The notes under the pieces were generated by a model that saw only the letters and a program-made list of their open reading frames with translations, ran no database searches and was not told the DNA's origin. Shown piece by piece: positions 42,036-51,545 of a DNA stretch of 64,000 bases (its first letter is position 1; each line of letters begins with the position of its first letter). Made by a program: the position numbers and the translations under genes. The stretch is from SABI01 sp963677695 (GTDB lineage Bacteria > Spirochaetota > Spirochaetia > Sphaerochaetales > Sphaerochaetaceae): positions 186,001 through 250,000 of the forward strand of contig CAXXUJ010000001.1 in the NCBI GenBank assembly GCA_963677695.2. Direction: 5' to 3'.

Positions 42036-43777
42036 AGGAGCTCAGGTGCCTCCTTCATAATGTATTCATAGGTGACGAAGGTTCCCCACTGGCAGGTGAG
42101 GCGGTCACCGCAGAGACATTCACCGCACATGCCAACCCCGCACATCGTCATGAGTTCGAGGGAGAGGTGGATTCTCGAAGGCGCTATACCCTTTGCCTGA
42201 AGGATCTCTGCTCCCCGTTTTAAAAAGGGTGTCGGTCCTACGATATAGGTACTGCAGTTCTTTCCTTCGATATCGAGTGAATCGACATGGGAAAGGACAC
42301 GGGCGATCTCACCTTCATCTGCGATGCAGGTGAAATCGGCATATTCCCTGATCTGTGAGGTGATACCGTTCGCTTCACACCCTGAGGCGTCGCTCACTCC
42401 ATGATACACCTCGACCTGAACTCCTTTAGCAGCGAGGTCAGATGCAAGGGGAGGAAGAACGGCGATGCCTGTCCCTCCGGCAATAAGGATGGACCTGGGA
42501 GATTGATCAAGGATGACGGGGGCTCCGTAGAGTCCCCTCACGTAGAGCACGTCCCCCTCTTTAAGGGAGCAGACTGCCTGAGATACCTTGCCCTTGCTTT
42601 TGACAATGAAGGTAAGCGGCTCTACCCGCGCTATGGAAAAGGGCTTCTCCCCTATCTGCGGCAGCCAGATGAAAGCGAATTCCCCAGCCTTGTACTCAAG
42701 AGAGCCGTCAAGGGTGATCATCATCGTATCGGCTGCGACTGTCTTCATCTCGGTGACGGTGAAGGCGGTATACTCCATCGCATTGGCTTCGCTGACATAC
42801 TGTGCAGCGCTTTTCCTATCCTTTTGACCACTGAGTATGCCCGATGCATCAGAAACAAGAGCAGAGAGATAGGTGGACCATTCCTTCTGGTTCACCTTGG
42901 CAAAGGCAGAACCTATACCGACAACATCCGCTCCGGCAAGGATCATATCGGCAGCACTCTTTCCATCGTGCACGCCACCCATCCCGATGATCGGGATGTC
43001 CTTACCGACAGCGTTTCTGACCTCACGAACAGCTTCAAGAGCCCTTTGGTGCACCCACACACCGCTCATGCCTCCCTTTCCCCCCAGATTGTTCTGGAGA
43101 ATGGGAGTACCTGAGGCTTCAGAGATATGGACCTCAGGTCCTACGGTATTGATCAACGAGAGGCCATCCGCTCCCGCTTCGATCAGAGGAAGGGCAATAT
43201 CGGCAAGGGAATCGACATTGGGAGTTAGTTTCGGAAAGATCAGGGGTCTGAAAGCATCTCCTACCGCCTCTCTGATTCCTTTCATGTACATTGAGGAGAG
43301 CTGACGGGAACACCCGATCGTCGCTCCATACCCATGCTCTGCATGGGGACAGGAGAAGTTGAGTTCTATGATGTCTGCGACATCTTCAAAGGCTTTCACG
43401 AGGGTGATGAAGTCCTCAACGGTACTTCCCGAGACCGAGACATTCAAAAGAGCGCGGAAATCGTGTGTTCTTCTGAGCTCTTCAAGCTCAGCAAGGACCA
43501 CCTTCATTCCCGGATTTCTCAGTCCGACCGAGTTTCCGAATGAACCGGGGGAAACCTCACAGATGATCGGTTCCCTGTTTCCTTCATTCCTTTCCACCTG
43601 AAAGCTCTTGGTCGTAATGACACCCATTTCAGGCATATAGGAATCAACGTACCTGATGAGACCGGGTTTCGTTGAAAGGACTCCCGAGACGGTGGAACAG
43701 GAAAGGAGAGAGGGATTCTCTCTCACCTTCAGATGTCTCCCCTTCAGATAACTCATCACCTCGCTTTTACTTCTCAC
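42032..43777 (-). CDS. Fused dihydroorotate dehydrogenase PyrD-PyrK
   Basis: A 581-aa fusion of the two subunits of class 1B dihydroorotate dehydrogenase. Residues about 1-330 form the FMN barrel (ELNFSCPH, SLINTVG, IGMGGVHDGKSAADMILAGAD); residues about 345-581 form the PyrK reductase with an FAD/NAD part (ILIAGGTGIAVLPPLA) and the 2Fe-2S site CGVGMCGECLCGDRLTC near the C-terminus. In most bacteria these are separate genes (pyrD, pyrK). Electrons pass from dihydroorotate through FMN, Fe-S and FAD to NAD. It overlaps pyrF and pyrC by 4 bases each. Confidence 0.94.
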   Translation of the reverse strand: MRSKSEVMSYLKGRHLKVRENPSLLSCSTVSGVLSTKPGLIRYVDSYMPEMGVITTKSFQVERNEGNREPIICEVSPGSFGNSVGLRNPGMKVVLAELEELRRTHDFRALLNVSVSGSTVEDFITLVKAFEDVADIIELNFSCPHAEHGYGATIGCSRQLSSMYMKGIREAVGDAFRPLIFPKLTPNVDSLADIALPLIEAGADGLSLINTVGPEVHISEASGTPILQNNLGGKGGMSGVWVHQRALEAVREVRNAVGKDIPIIGMGGVHDGKSAADMILAGADVVGIGSAFAKVNQKEWSTYLSALVSDASGILSGQKDRKSAAQYVSEANAMEYTAFTVTEMKTVAADTMMITLDGSLEYKAGEFAFIWLPQIGEKPFSIARVEPLTFIVKSKGKVSQAVCSLKEGDVLYVRGLYGAPVILDQSPRSILIAGGTGIAVLPPLASDLAAKGVQVEVYHGVSDASGCEANGITSQIREYADFTCIADEGEIARVLSHVDSLDIEGKNCSTYIVGPTPFLKRGAEILQAKGIAPSRIHLSLELMTMCGVGMCGECLCGDRLTCQWGTFVTYEYIMKEAPELL

Positions 43778-44667
43778 AGCGATGTCTCCTCGAACAGTTT
43801 CTCGATATTTCCGATACAGAGGTCAAGCCAGTTCCCGGGAGCAGTTCCCTTCTTCCATGGATGGGTAAGGGCACTTGAGGAGTTGATCCTGCACATTTCA
43901 ACAGGATAAGAAGATGCCCTGAGAGCATCAATGGTCTCAGTGGCACTCGCACCCTGCGAACCGACACCGGGAATGAGGAGGGGAATCCCCTGGGGAGCTG
44001 CAAGGGAGGCGATCACCTTCAATTCCTCCAGGTGAGTGGCACCCACTACGGCACCTATGCCTTCGGCTTTCCGAGCCCAGGTTGCTATTTGGCGGATGAC
44101 ACCGATGTACAGCGGTTCCCAGAGGTTGTCTTCGACCGTATCGAGCATGTCGAGCATCTGGAAATCCTTTGATCCCGGGTTGCTCGTACGGTCAAGAAGG
44201 TAGACCCCCTTATCATTGTAGGGAGCATCAAGGAAGGGAAAGACGGAGTCGCTTCCCATATAGGGACTGACGGTCACAGCGTCGCTCTTCCAACAATCGA
44301 AGGCTTCGCTTGCGTAGTTGAGGCTGCTGCGTGCTATATCACCCCGCTTGGAGTCAAGGATGACGGGGATGCCGGGAAAGAGGGATTCGACCATGTCGAG
44401 TATATCAGACAGCGCCTGTGATCCGGGGAAAGAACCTTCCCTGGGACTGTCGAGAACGCTGTAGTACCCGATGTTCGGCTTGAATGCCGCTGGGGAGAGG
44501 TTCTTACTTACCATGGCATTGAGGAGCTTTTCAAAATAGGAGACCACATCTGAATAGACGTCCCCCCTGCCCTGTTCAATCACTTCGTACTGAACGTCGA
44601 GCCCCATACAGGCACAGTTGCCGCTTTTTTCGCTGCTTGTTCTCAGCAGGTTCTTATATCCACTCAT
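43774..44667 (-). CDS. pyrF: Orotidine 5'-phosphate decarboxylase
   Basis: A 297-aa OMP decarboxylase of the longer (type 2) form, making UMP. The catalytic DxKxxD motif is ILDSKRGDI, and other family segments are CMGLDVQ, AFKPNIGYY and IPGVGSQGA. I place the start at ATG 44667 (MSGYKNLL) with AAAGGA upstream; frame continues upstream only into pyrE. It lies 11 bases after pyrE and overlaps pyrDK, so translation is likely coupled. Confidence 0.94.
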   Translation of the reverse strand: MSGYKNLLRTSSEKSGNCACMGLDVQYEVIEQGRGDVYSDVVSYFEKLLNAMVSKNLSPAAFKPNIGYYSVLDSPREGSFPGSQALSDILDMVESLFPGIPVILDSKRGDIARSSLNYASEAFDCWKSDAVTVSPYMGSDSVFPFLDAPYNDKGVYLLDRTSNPGSKDFQMLDMLDTVEDNLWEPLYIGVIRQIATWARKAEGIGAVVGATHLEELKVIASLAAPQGIPLLIPGVGSQGASATETIDALRASSYPVEMCRINSSSALTHPWKKGTAPGNWLDLCIGNIEKLFEETSL

Positions 44668-44678
44668 GTTCTTTTCCT

Positions 44679-45365
44679 TTATTCGAAATTGTGGGCCTTG
44701 CCCCAGCCGAACGGGTCTTCTCTCCACTCGGAAAGGAGAGCGACACCTTCTTCATCAAGGTACCCGGTCTCCTGAGCCGTTTCAAGCATTGTAGCATAGT
44801 CGAGGAGACTGATGTTCCCCACCTCTGGATCAAGCGCTTCAAAGGCTTCGGTGGCGGCGGAGAATCCGTAGGTGAAGATGGAGAGGCAGTAGGGAACCTT
44901 CCCTCCCGTTTCCTGGAGCGCCTTGACCGCCTTGATGGAGGAGCCTCCGGTGGAGATGAGGTCTTCGATGAGAAGGATTTCCTTTCCCTCAAGGGTAAGG
45001 GAGGGTCCCGGTCCTTCCACCTGCTGCTTCAGTCCGTGTTCCTTACCTGAGGAGCGGACATAGACCAGGGGAAGGGAGAGGGCATCAGCCAGGGTTGTGG
45101 CGTGCGGGATACCAGCGGTGGCTGTTCCGGCAACGACTTCGGGGGTGAGGCCGAGGGTTTCGACGAGAGCCTGAAAGCCCTCACCTATGAGAGCTCTTGT
45201 TGCAGAGTCTGCAAGGAGTCTTCTGTTATCGTTGTACATCGGCATCCGGTAGCCGCTTGCCCATCTGAACGGGTCGGCGGGGTTGAGCTTTATCGCTTCC
45301 ATGTGCAGTGCGGCATGGGCGATCTTCTTTCCGTATTCCTTCTGGATAGCTTCAATTGTTTTCAT
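44679..45365 (-). CDS. pyrE: Orotate phosphoribosyltransferase
   Basis: A 228-aa PRTase joining orotate and PRPP to give OMP. The PRPP-binding motif is LLIEDLISTGGSSI; the N-terminal DPFRWASGYRMPMYNDNR and the flexible-loop region SSGKEHGLKQQVEG also match. It starts 3 bases after the pyrBI stop. Length is normal. Confidence 0.95.
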   Translation of the reverse strand: MKTIEAIQKEYGKKIAHAALHMEAIKLNPADPFRWASGYRMPMYNDNRRLLADSATRALIGEGFQALVETLGLTPEVVAGTATAGIPHATTLADALSLPLVYVRSSGKEHGLKQQVEGPGPSLTLEGKEILLIEDLISTGGSSIKAVKALQETGGKVPYCLSIFTYGFSAATEAFEALDPEVGNISLLDYATMLETAQETGYLDEEGVALLSEWREDPFGWGKAHNFE

Positions 45366-45368
45366 ATC

Positions 45369-46964
45369 TTATCTCCAAATCTCCTGGTAGTTGTGTTCTG
45401 TATGACAGTAGGCGCAGACGTAGCGGTTATCGCGGGTCCTCAGGAACCGCGGGGGGACACCCTCATTATGTTCGGGGTGGGAAATACACGCTTCGTTCCT
45501 GCAGGAAAGGTCATCGAAGTTATAGATTCTCGGGGGAAGGTGGGTTCGGAACTTCGCTTCGATCCTTCCATCCCTGATCACGTTCAACGTACACCCTGCC
45601 GCCACTGCGGCAAGCCGCTTCAGTTCCTTGCGGCTGAACTCATTCACACCCGGACGGAAGATGATTCCCTTGTAGGTGCCGTTCTCTTTATTGCTCGTTG
45701 AGACCCACTCGCCTCCCCTCTCATCATCGAGGTTGAGGACCTTGATGACCAGGCTCATGGAGCGTCTGATCGAGGAGGGACTCTCCCCCTTTCCGATATG
45801 GTCGATGACGATACCGTTGCTGATGGGATTCACACCCTCGGAAACTCGGCGGGAGTCATCGGAAGATCTTTCAGCAGGAACGGGGACATTGACGATGTAC
45901 TCCTCCTTGTCGGGTCTCTCCTTCTTCGAGACAGTTCCTGTGAAATCGTCACCTATCTTTCCTGCGAGCATCGCAAGAAGGGTGATCCTCACGTACATAC
46001 CGTTGATAGACTGTCTCTCATATCCGTTGAGTGAGGTATCATCTACGAAGGTGGGGATGGTGGGGAAGACTCGGTGTCTGGGAAGGGGGTGGTAGAACTT
46101 CGTCCCTTCGGGAAGGCGGGAGAGGAATTCCTGACGGAAGGAGACTTTCTTTCTCAGATTCACCTGATTCTTCAGGATACGCTCTCCCATTCTTTCGAGC
46201 TGGGGTCGGGTGAAATACCATTTTGATGAGACGTGCTCCTGACTGAGGTACTCCTCTATCGAGTCGAACTTTCGCACCTTGTATCCGTTCTCTTCCATCT
46301 TCGTAAGGTAGTGTTCAGGCATCATCAGCTCGGGAGGGGCTATCAGATCGACCTCTACCGCATCGAAGAGGGTAAGGCCGTCGGCCTTGGAGTGGACGGT
46401 ACGTCCATGATAGAGGTCGCCCACAAGGGCGACATGGAGGTGGTCTGTCCTGAAGTCATTATCTTCGAGAAAGGTGAATTCATCGAGCAGTTCCTGGGTC
46501 GGGTGTTCGTGCTTTCCATCTCCTGCGTTGATGAAGGAGGGAAGGCGCTTCAGATTGTTTCTCTGTGCATAGGCTGTTGTTGCTTCATCAAGCCAGGTGC
46601 AGACCCCTTCGAGCTTGCTTCGGATGATGAAGATATTGTTCGCATACCCTGCAAGGGTGTTGAATGTGTCGGCGTAGCTTTCTCCCTTGTTGAAGGAGGA
46701 GGTGTCGGCGGCAAGGTCGCTCACCTTCACCCCGTGGAACGCGGCTGCGTTCCTGAACGATTCCCTTGTCCGTGTGGAGTCTTCAAGGAATACCTCGTAG
46801 ATACCGACTTCACGGTTGTCGATCCTGAAGGTGTTCAGCACATCCTCATTCGAGGAGGTGTAGGCTTCTTTCAGAATCCGCGTCTTCTCGAAGAGATACT
46901 TTCTCTCTTCGATATTCATGTCATTGATAACCGATACCGATCTTCCGATGAACGGGTTGCTCAT
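45369..46964 (-). CDS. Fused aspartate carbamoyltransferase PyrB-PyrI
   Basis: A 531-aa fusion of the catalytic and regulatory chains of aspartate carbamoyltransferase. Residues about 1-340 hold the catalytic domain: EDSTRTRESF (carbamoyl phosphate loop), HEHPTQELLDE, and FYHPLPRHR. Residues about 370-531 form the PyrI domain with nucleotide-binding strands and the zinc site (CRNEAC and CAYC). Such fusions are known in Thermotoga and in Treponema. It makes carbamoyl-aspartate and is the first gene of the operon. GGAGG precedes ATG 46964, with a terminator hairpin 21 bases upstream of the start codon. Confidence 0.95.
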   Translation of the reverse strand: MSNPFIGRSVSVINDMNIEERKYLFEKTRILKEAYTSSNEDVLNTFRIDNREVGIYEVFLEDSTRTRESFRNAAAFHGVKVSDLAADTSSFNKGESYADTFNTLAGYANNIFIIRSKLEGVCTWLDEATTAYAQRNNLKRLPSFINAGDGKHEHPTQELLDEFTFLEDNDFRTDHLHVALVGDLYHGRTVHSKADGLTLFDAVEVDLIAPPELMMPEHYLTKMEENGYKVRKFDSIEEYLSQEHVSSKWYFTRPQLERMGERILKNQVNLRKKVSFRQEFLSRLPEGTKFYHPLPRHRVFPTIPTFVDDTSLNGYERQSINGMYVRITLLAMLAGKIGDDFTGTVSKKERPDKEEYIVNVPVPAERSSDDSRRVSEGVNPISNGIVIDHIGKGESPSSIRRSMSLVIKVLNLDDERGGEWVSTSNKENGTYKGIIFRPGVNEFSRKELKRLAAVAAGCTLNVIRDGRIEAKFRTHLPPRIYNFDDLSCRNEACISHPEHNEGVPPRFLRTRDNRYVCAYCHTEHNYQEIWR

Positions 46965-46984
46965 GCTTCCTCCTCTCTGATCTT

Positions 46985-47010
46985 AAAAAATAAGCCGGCA
47001 TTGCCGGCTT
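46985..47010 (-). terminator. Terminator/possible attenuator in the pyrBI leader
   Basis: On the minus strand AAGCCGGCAA and TTGCCGGCTT-type arms (46992-47010) form a strong stem, followed by a run of six T. It lies about 20 bases before the pyrBI start and 50 bases after the Wzc gene stop. A possible promoter (CTGACA, 17-base spacer, TATTCA) overlaps the Wzc gene end, so a short leader would contain this hairpin, allowing pyrimidine-controlled attenuation. It may simply end the polysaccharide transcript. Confidence 0.85.
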
Positions 47011-47059
47011 ATATACTATGGGTTCATTATCTGAATCTGTGTGAATACTCTCTGTTCGA

Positions 47060-49579
47060 TCATTTGTCAGCGATAGTATCAGAAGTATTACTTCCTTGTC
47101 TACTCCTCGCGGCCTTTCCGATCGAGTGAACATCATGTTCGATGGCTGAAAGGAGATCTTCCTCTTCGCCATCTTCCTTATCGGTATCGATCTCTTCAGT
47201 ATAAAAGGGATCATTACCTTCTCTGTAGGGGTACAGCGCTTCGCGCTCACCGACGTTCCTGTTCTTTTCACGCTTTGTAAGGTCCCTGGTGAAAATCTTC
47301 CTGTAGGAACCCTTCTCGATCATCGTGGCCTGCTTGCCGTCATTTTCATCCTGACGGGTATCATAGTACTTCTTACTGTACGAATAGCCTCGGTAGGAGT
47401 ACCCGCCTCCGCTGTAGTGACCCATCTTGGATTCTATCACTCCGTTGAAGATCGCTCCGAGGATGGTGACATTACCCATTTCAAGGTTATCAAGCAACTC
47501 TCTCAAGCCCCCCTTCGCTGTAACACCGGCTCTGACGTTGACAGCAAGTCCGTCAACGTGCTTTGCAATCGCCATCAGCTCTGAAGCGAACAGGAGAGGC
47601 GGAGTATCGATGATGATATAGTCATAGATTCCCAGCAGGTAATCAAGGAGGGAAGAATAGGCTGGGGAATTGAAGATGGCAGAGGGGAGAGGGGGAAGTT
47701 TCCCCGGGGGAAGGATGTGGAGACGTTTGAGATCCTCAATCGGCTGGACAATGACGTCCTCGACCGAAATGCCTTTTGTGATGACATCCACAAGTCCTCT
47801 CCTCAGTTTCTTCAGGTTGAAGAACCCTGAAACCTGGGGAAGGCGGAGGTCACCGTCGATGATCAGTACCTTCTGGTTGTTCATTGCCAAAGCTGTTGCG
47901 ATATTGGCTGAGACTGTGGTCTTTCCTTCACCCATTCCCGTACTTGTGATACTGAAGACTCTCTGGTCCTGGGTATAGGAACCGAAGGTGATATTGTTTG
48001 CAATCAGCTTGTACCGTTCAGACATGAACGAGAGCGGATTGTTATAGACGACGAGGGAGGGGAAGTCCCGTGTGGTATCGAAACTCAGAAGGGGGATCCA
48101 GCCGAGAAGAGGTCTGTGGGGACCGAGTATCTTTCTCAGGATCGATTCGTCCTTGATCGAGATATCGCTCATCTCCCTGAGTATGGCTATCAGGACGCCG
48201 AGAGCTCCGCCGAGGAGGACTGCGACAGCAAGGATCAGCATGACGTTCGGAGATACCGGGTTGTCATGGACAATGGCCGGGTCGACGACGGTCACCGAGC
48301 GTGCCACCGAGGCTTCCGCTATCTTTACTTCCTCGAGAAGTTCCATCAGCCTCATTTTCAGCGTTTCATAGACCTCGACTTCTCTCTGGAGATCAAGAAG
48401 GCGCCGTTCAAGCTGGGGAAGCTGGGAGAGCTCGTCAGAGAAGGAATTCTCTATCTTCAGGAGAACCTCGATCTCCGATTCGGTCAGGAGCTGCTGATGC
48501 ACATACTTCGCATACTCCTTTCTCGCCTTTGCGATCTGAACATCGCCTGAGGCAGGAGCTGAAACCAGAGCAGTCACCCTGTCGAGAATACCCTTCTCCT
48601 TCAGGCTGATAGAACTCTGGAGATCGAACATGCGTGTCGTGTTCTGTGTATCGGCTTCGGTGCCGGTGATTGCCTGATAGAGGATGCTCTCTTCAAGGAG
48701 ACCCTTGTACGATTTGATAAGGGACTTCATCGTCTCATCGGCATTAAGCTGAACAAGGGTCACGGGAGCAAGGGAAGCGCCTGAAAGATATTCCTGATAC
48801 CCGGCAGCGGCGATAGCCGCCTCCTGCTTCTGGAGCATCAGCGGTTCCCTTCTCAGCTGGAAGTATGCAATCTTCTCACTGAGAATCTGGGACTTGTCGG
48901 AAAGCTGAATGAAGTTGCTCGCTTCGCGGAACGCGCCGAGAGCGTCAGCGGCTTCCTGAAGAGTCGTTTCATTCACAGGTATCTGCGACTGGATGAATTC
49001 CTTCTGTGCCGTCTTCGAGTTCTTCGCTATCGAACCGAGAAGTTCGTTGTAGCTGCTTGCGATCGCATTTGCGAAATCAGCTGCAAATACCTTGTTCGCA
49101 TCTCTGACCGTGATCCTGACGATGTTGGTGTCCTTTACGGCAGTGACGCTGGTATTCTCTTTCATCCGTCCCTGGAGACGGTCAAGTGCATTGGGATTCC
49201 CCTCTGCATCGGTATAGGAGGAGTAGAGATTGCCGTCAGGGTCGGTATACTTGGAGAGATCAAGCTTCTCCAGTGCCTGCCTTATATTCGTACGGCTCAG
49301 GGTCAGCTCAACTTCAGTGGAAATCTTCTGGGTCGTCTCACCTAAGAGCATGCTTTCCATGGTTGTTCCCTTGTTGAGGGATTCCACCAGCACAGTAATA
49401 TTCGACTCGTACATCGGAGTCACCCAGTAGAGATAGGCCACAGCGGCTGCGACAACCAGAATGAAGGTGACGATGATCCATGCCATCCTGATCCTCAGGA
49501 TATGGAGGAGTTCTACAATACTGAGACCTTCTGTTTCGTCATTCATTTCCCGTTCAGCGTCGTTATAATGATCAGGCAT
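47060..49579 (-). CDS. Polysaccharide co-polymerase/tyrosine autokinase (Wzc-like)
   Basis: An 839-aa inner-membrane protein. It has a first membrane segment near residue 35, a periplasmic helical Wzz-like domain, a second membrane segment near 450, then a cytoplasmic BY-kinase domain: Walker A TGMGEGKTTVSANIATA, Walker A' LIIDGDLRLP, and Walker B IIIDTPPLL. The tyrosine-rich cluster (GGGYSYRGYSYSKKYY) follows, then an extra acidic tail. It controls the chain length and export of a capsule or exopolysaccharide with the Wza-like protein encoded upstream. No glycosyltransferase gene is seen in the window. Confidence 0.93.
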   Translation of the reverse strand: MPDHYNDAEREMNDETEGLSIVELLHILRIRMAWIIVTFILVVAAAVAYLYWVTPMYESNITVLVESLNKGTTMESMLLGETTQKISTEVELTLSRTNIRQALEKLDLSKYTDPDGNLYSSYTDAEGNPNALDRLQGRMKENTSVTAVKDTNIVRITVRDANKVFAADFANAIASSYNELLGSIAKNSKTAQKEFIQSQIPVNETTLQEAADALGAFREASNFIQLSDKSQILSEKIAYFQLRREPLMLQKQEAAIAAAGYQEYLSGASLAPVTLVQLNADETMKSLIKSYKGLLEESILYQAITGTEADTQNTTRMFDLQSSISLKEKGILDRVTALVSAPASGDVQIAKARKEYAKYVHQQLLTESEIEVLLKIENSFSDELSQLPQLERRLLDLQREVEVYETLKMRLMELLEEVKIAEASVARSVTVVDPAIVHDNPVSPNVMLILAVAVLLGGALGVLIAILREMSDISIKDESILRKILGPHRPLLGWIPLLSFDTTRDFPSLVVYNNPLSFMSERYKLIANNITFGSYTQDQRVFSITSTGMGEGKTTVSANIATALAMNNQKVLIIDGDLRLPQVSGFFNLKKLRRGLVDVITKGISVEDVIVQPIEDLKRLHILPPGKLPPLPSAIFNSPAYSSLLDYLLGIYDYIIIDTPPLLFASELMAIAKHVDGLAVNVRAGVTAKGGLRELLDNLEMGNVTILGAIFNGVIESKMGHYSGGGYSYRGYSYSKKYYDTRQDENDGKQATMIEKGSYRKIFTRDLTKREKNRNVGEREALYPYREGNDPFYTEEIDTDKEDGEEEDLLSAIEHDVHSIGKAARSRQGSNTSDTIADK

Positions 49580-49590
49580 CTGCCAACTCC

Positions 49591-51153
49591 TTAATTCAAT
49601 AGACTGGTTGCATCGATAATGATGGCGAGGACCGTCGCTACGAGTCCTGTGATCGTCACAGTGGTTGCAAGGTTCGCACCGTTCACGGCCTGGAAGGTGT
49701 TCAGCTTCGCAGTGACAACCGATTCGGGAGTGATGATTGAATCACTCTCCTGACGTTCACCGTACTTGTCAAGAATGGTGAATTTCCCGTTCCTGTTCTT
49801 CGAAGGATCAAATCCTCCGGCGAGGTTTATATAGTACATACCGTTCTTATCGGGGATGTAGGGATAGGTTCCGGGACTCACCACGCCTCCTGCAACATGG
49901 ACAAAGAGCTGAGAGAAGGGAACGACGAACACATCGCCCTCTTTTAAAGTAAGTGCTCCATTCGTGTCATTCTCGCCGAGGAGGATATCGCGTACGTTCA
50001 CAGGGAAGATCTTCCCGTCACGTTTCACGTACATGTTCTCAAGGTCGCTGACCGCTGAGAACTTGTCCGACAGGTTCTGCACCATCTGCGTGACGGTCTC
50101 ACCCGGATAGAACTGGTAGTAGAGTCTTCCAGAAGACTGGATCGTTCCCGGATCGGCAGGAGTGTCACCCACAGTGACAGCCCCTTCGATGGTCACAGCC
50201 TTGCTTGAAGGTGTTACCGGAGGGACATAGAGGGTATCGTAGTCAGTCAGCATCATTGTACCTGCATCAGCTGCATTCATATGAGAGACCGTCACCTTGC
50301 CGCTCTCATACCTGCGGAGTGAATAACCGTCATCACCTGCAGTGGGAAGGGGGCCATGGGCATACTCTTCAATTGCCTGAGCTATCGAAGTATCACCGGT
50401 GATCTGATAGACGCCTGGGCGCTTCACCTCACCTGCAATCATGATGATATTCTCACTCCTCTCATATCGTACGACATCTCCCCTCTTCAGGAGAGGATCC
50501 TGATCGAGTTCGCCCTCTCTGAGAGCCTTGTAGAGGTCATAGTGAGTCACGCTTCCGTCAAGTGAGGTGACACTCACATCGCGAGTGGAAGCGAAATCAG
50601 AAGCATAAGGGATCGTGGAGGAAAGACGGCTCAGTCCCCAGGAGGAGATATGGACGGTGGAATCAACTTCACCGGTAATCGTCACGAAGAAGGTTCCCGC
50701 GCTCACGAGCGAGACCGCGGGATTGCTGAACGGAAGATAGTTCTCTATTGAGGTGGCGATGAGTTCCTTCACTTCCTCATAGCTCATTCCCTGTGCATCA
50801 ATTTCGCCGAAGGCGTTGAGAGGGACGACGTAGGAACTGTTTACCTGGGAAAGAATGGAGACAGGGCTGTTTGCATCCACATACTCTATCTGAAGAATAT
50901 CACCGGGAGTGACAGGGTAGTCGGGATGACTCATTGCAAGTGTTTCTCCGCCCGTACCGCCTGCGAGTGCTGTACTCTCATCCACAGTGTAACCGAGCTG
51001 TTTCTCGATACTTCGGTCGAAAACAAAATCAAGCGATGCAGTATCTACACTGGTGTAGAGGGGACTTCTCACAAGAGCCGGAACCGCAGCTGCCGAGAGG
51101 CTGTACAATGCTATCCATATCAAAAGTATGGTACATGCTGTTAGTCTTTTCAT
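49591..51153 (-). CDS. Polysaccharide export protein with SLBB domains (Wza-like)
   Basis: A 520-aa secreted/outer-membrane protein. MKRLTACTILLIWIALYSLS is a signal peptide; the start is ATG 51153, with AGGGA upstream at longer spacing. The Poly_export motif YPVTPGDILQIEY is followed by SLBB-type repeats (ITGEVDSTVHISSWG, IAGEVKRPGVYQITGD, VAGGVVSPGTYPYI). It ends with a hydrophobic helix that could span the outer membrane. It forms the exit channel for polysaccharide, paired with the Wzc-like protein 11 bases downstream. No lipobox cysteine is seen. Confidence 0.92.
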   Translation of the reverse strand: MKRLTACTILLIWIALYSLSAAAVPALVRSPLYTSVDTASLDFVFDRSIEKQLGYTVDESTALAGGTGGETLAMSHPDYPVTPGDILQIEYVDANSPVSILSQVNSSYVVPLNAFGEIDAQGMSYEEVKELIATSIENYLPFSNPAVSLVSAGTFFVTITGEVDSTVHISSWGLSRLSSTIPYASDFASTRDVSVTSLDGSVTHYDLYKALREGELDQDPLLKRGDVVRYERSENIIMIAGEVKRPGVYQITGDTSIAQAIEEYAHGPLPTAGDDGYSLRRYESGKVTVSHMNAADAGTMMLTDYDTLYVPPVTPSSKAVTIEGAVTVGDTPADPGTIQSSGRLYYQFYPGETVTQMVQNLSDKFSAVSDLENMYVKRDGKIFPVNVRDILLGENDTNGALTLKEGDVFVVPFSQLFVHVAGGVVSPGTYPYIPDKNGMYYINLAGGFDPSKNRNGKFTILDKYGERQESDSIITPESVVTAKLNTFQAVNGANLATTVTITGLVATVLAIIIDATSLLN

Positions 51154-51545
51154 ATTGTTTTCGTTTCCCTTATCACAACCCTGAGTATGCAAAGATCTGA
51201 TATCTTCACACATGTATCATCGCTGAATATTCCCCGAAGGAAAAATCCAGATTATTTCGCAATTGTAGTAACAGTACACCATTTTTTCGCACATGTATAT
51301 CACTATCAGACGTATGTATTATAAAAGGTACAGAAAATAACGCATGGAAGAACGATCCAAAAAGGCGTTACACTTCCGGTTTCTTCCTGTGGAATATGGT
51401 TTTTTCTTACGTAAATGTACATAATCCACTCGCCTTTCCCCGTGCAATCATTCCCCCTTATTTGTTTGACAGCGACGGTCATTCTGGCTTACACTTTGCT
51501 GGTGAACACACATTCACAAAATTAATTACCTCAAGGAGTGACGGT
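51154..51545. other. Divergent intergenic region with imperfect direct repeats
   Basis: No gene is seen here. TTCACACATGTATCA (51205-51219) and TTCGCACATGTATATCA (51286-51302) are imperfect direct repeats 81 bp apart on the side of the Wza-like gene. The promoter of the nucleoside transporter operon lies at 51466-51495. No purine riboswitch was recognised. Confidence 0.5.
51466..51495 (+). promoter_or_regulatory. Promoter of the nucleoside ABC transporter operon
   Basis: TTGACA (51466-51471), an 18-base spacer and TACACT (51490-51495) form a good housekeeping promoter 50 bases upstream of the binding-protein start. Confidence 0.75.

Noticed and set aside
51300..51545. A purine riboswitch before the nucleoside transporter
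   Set aside because: No paired three-way fold or conserved loop sequences were found between the promoter and the start; the leader is about 45 bases.
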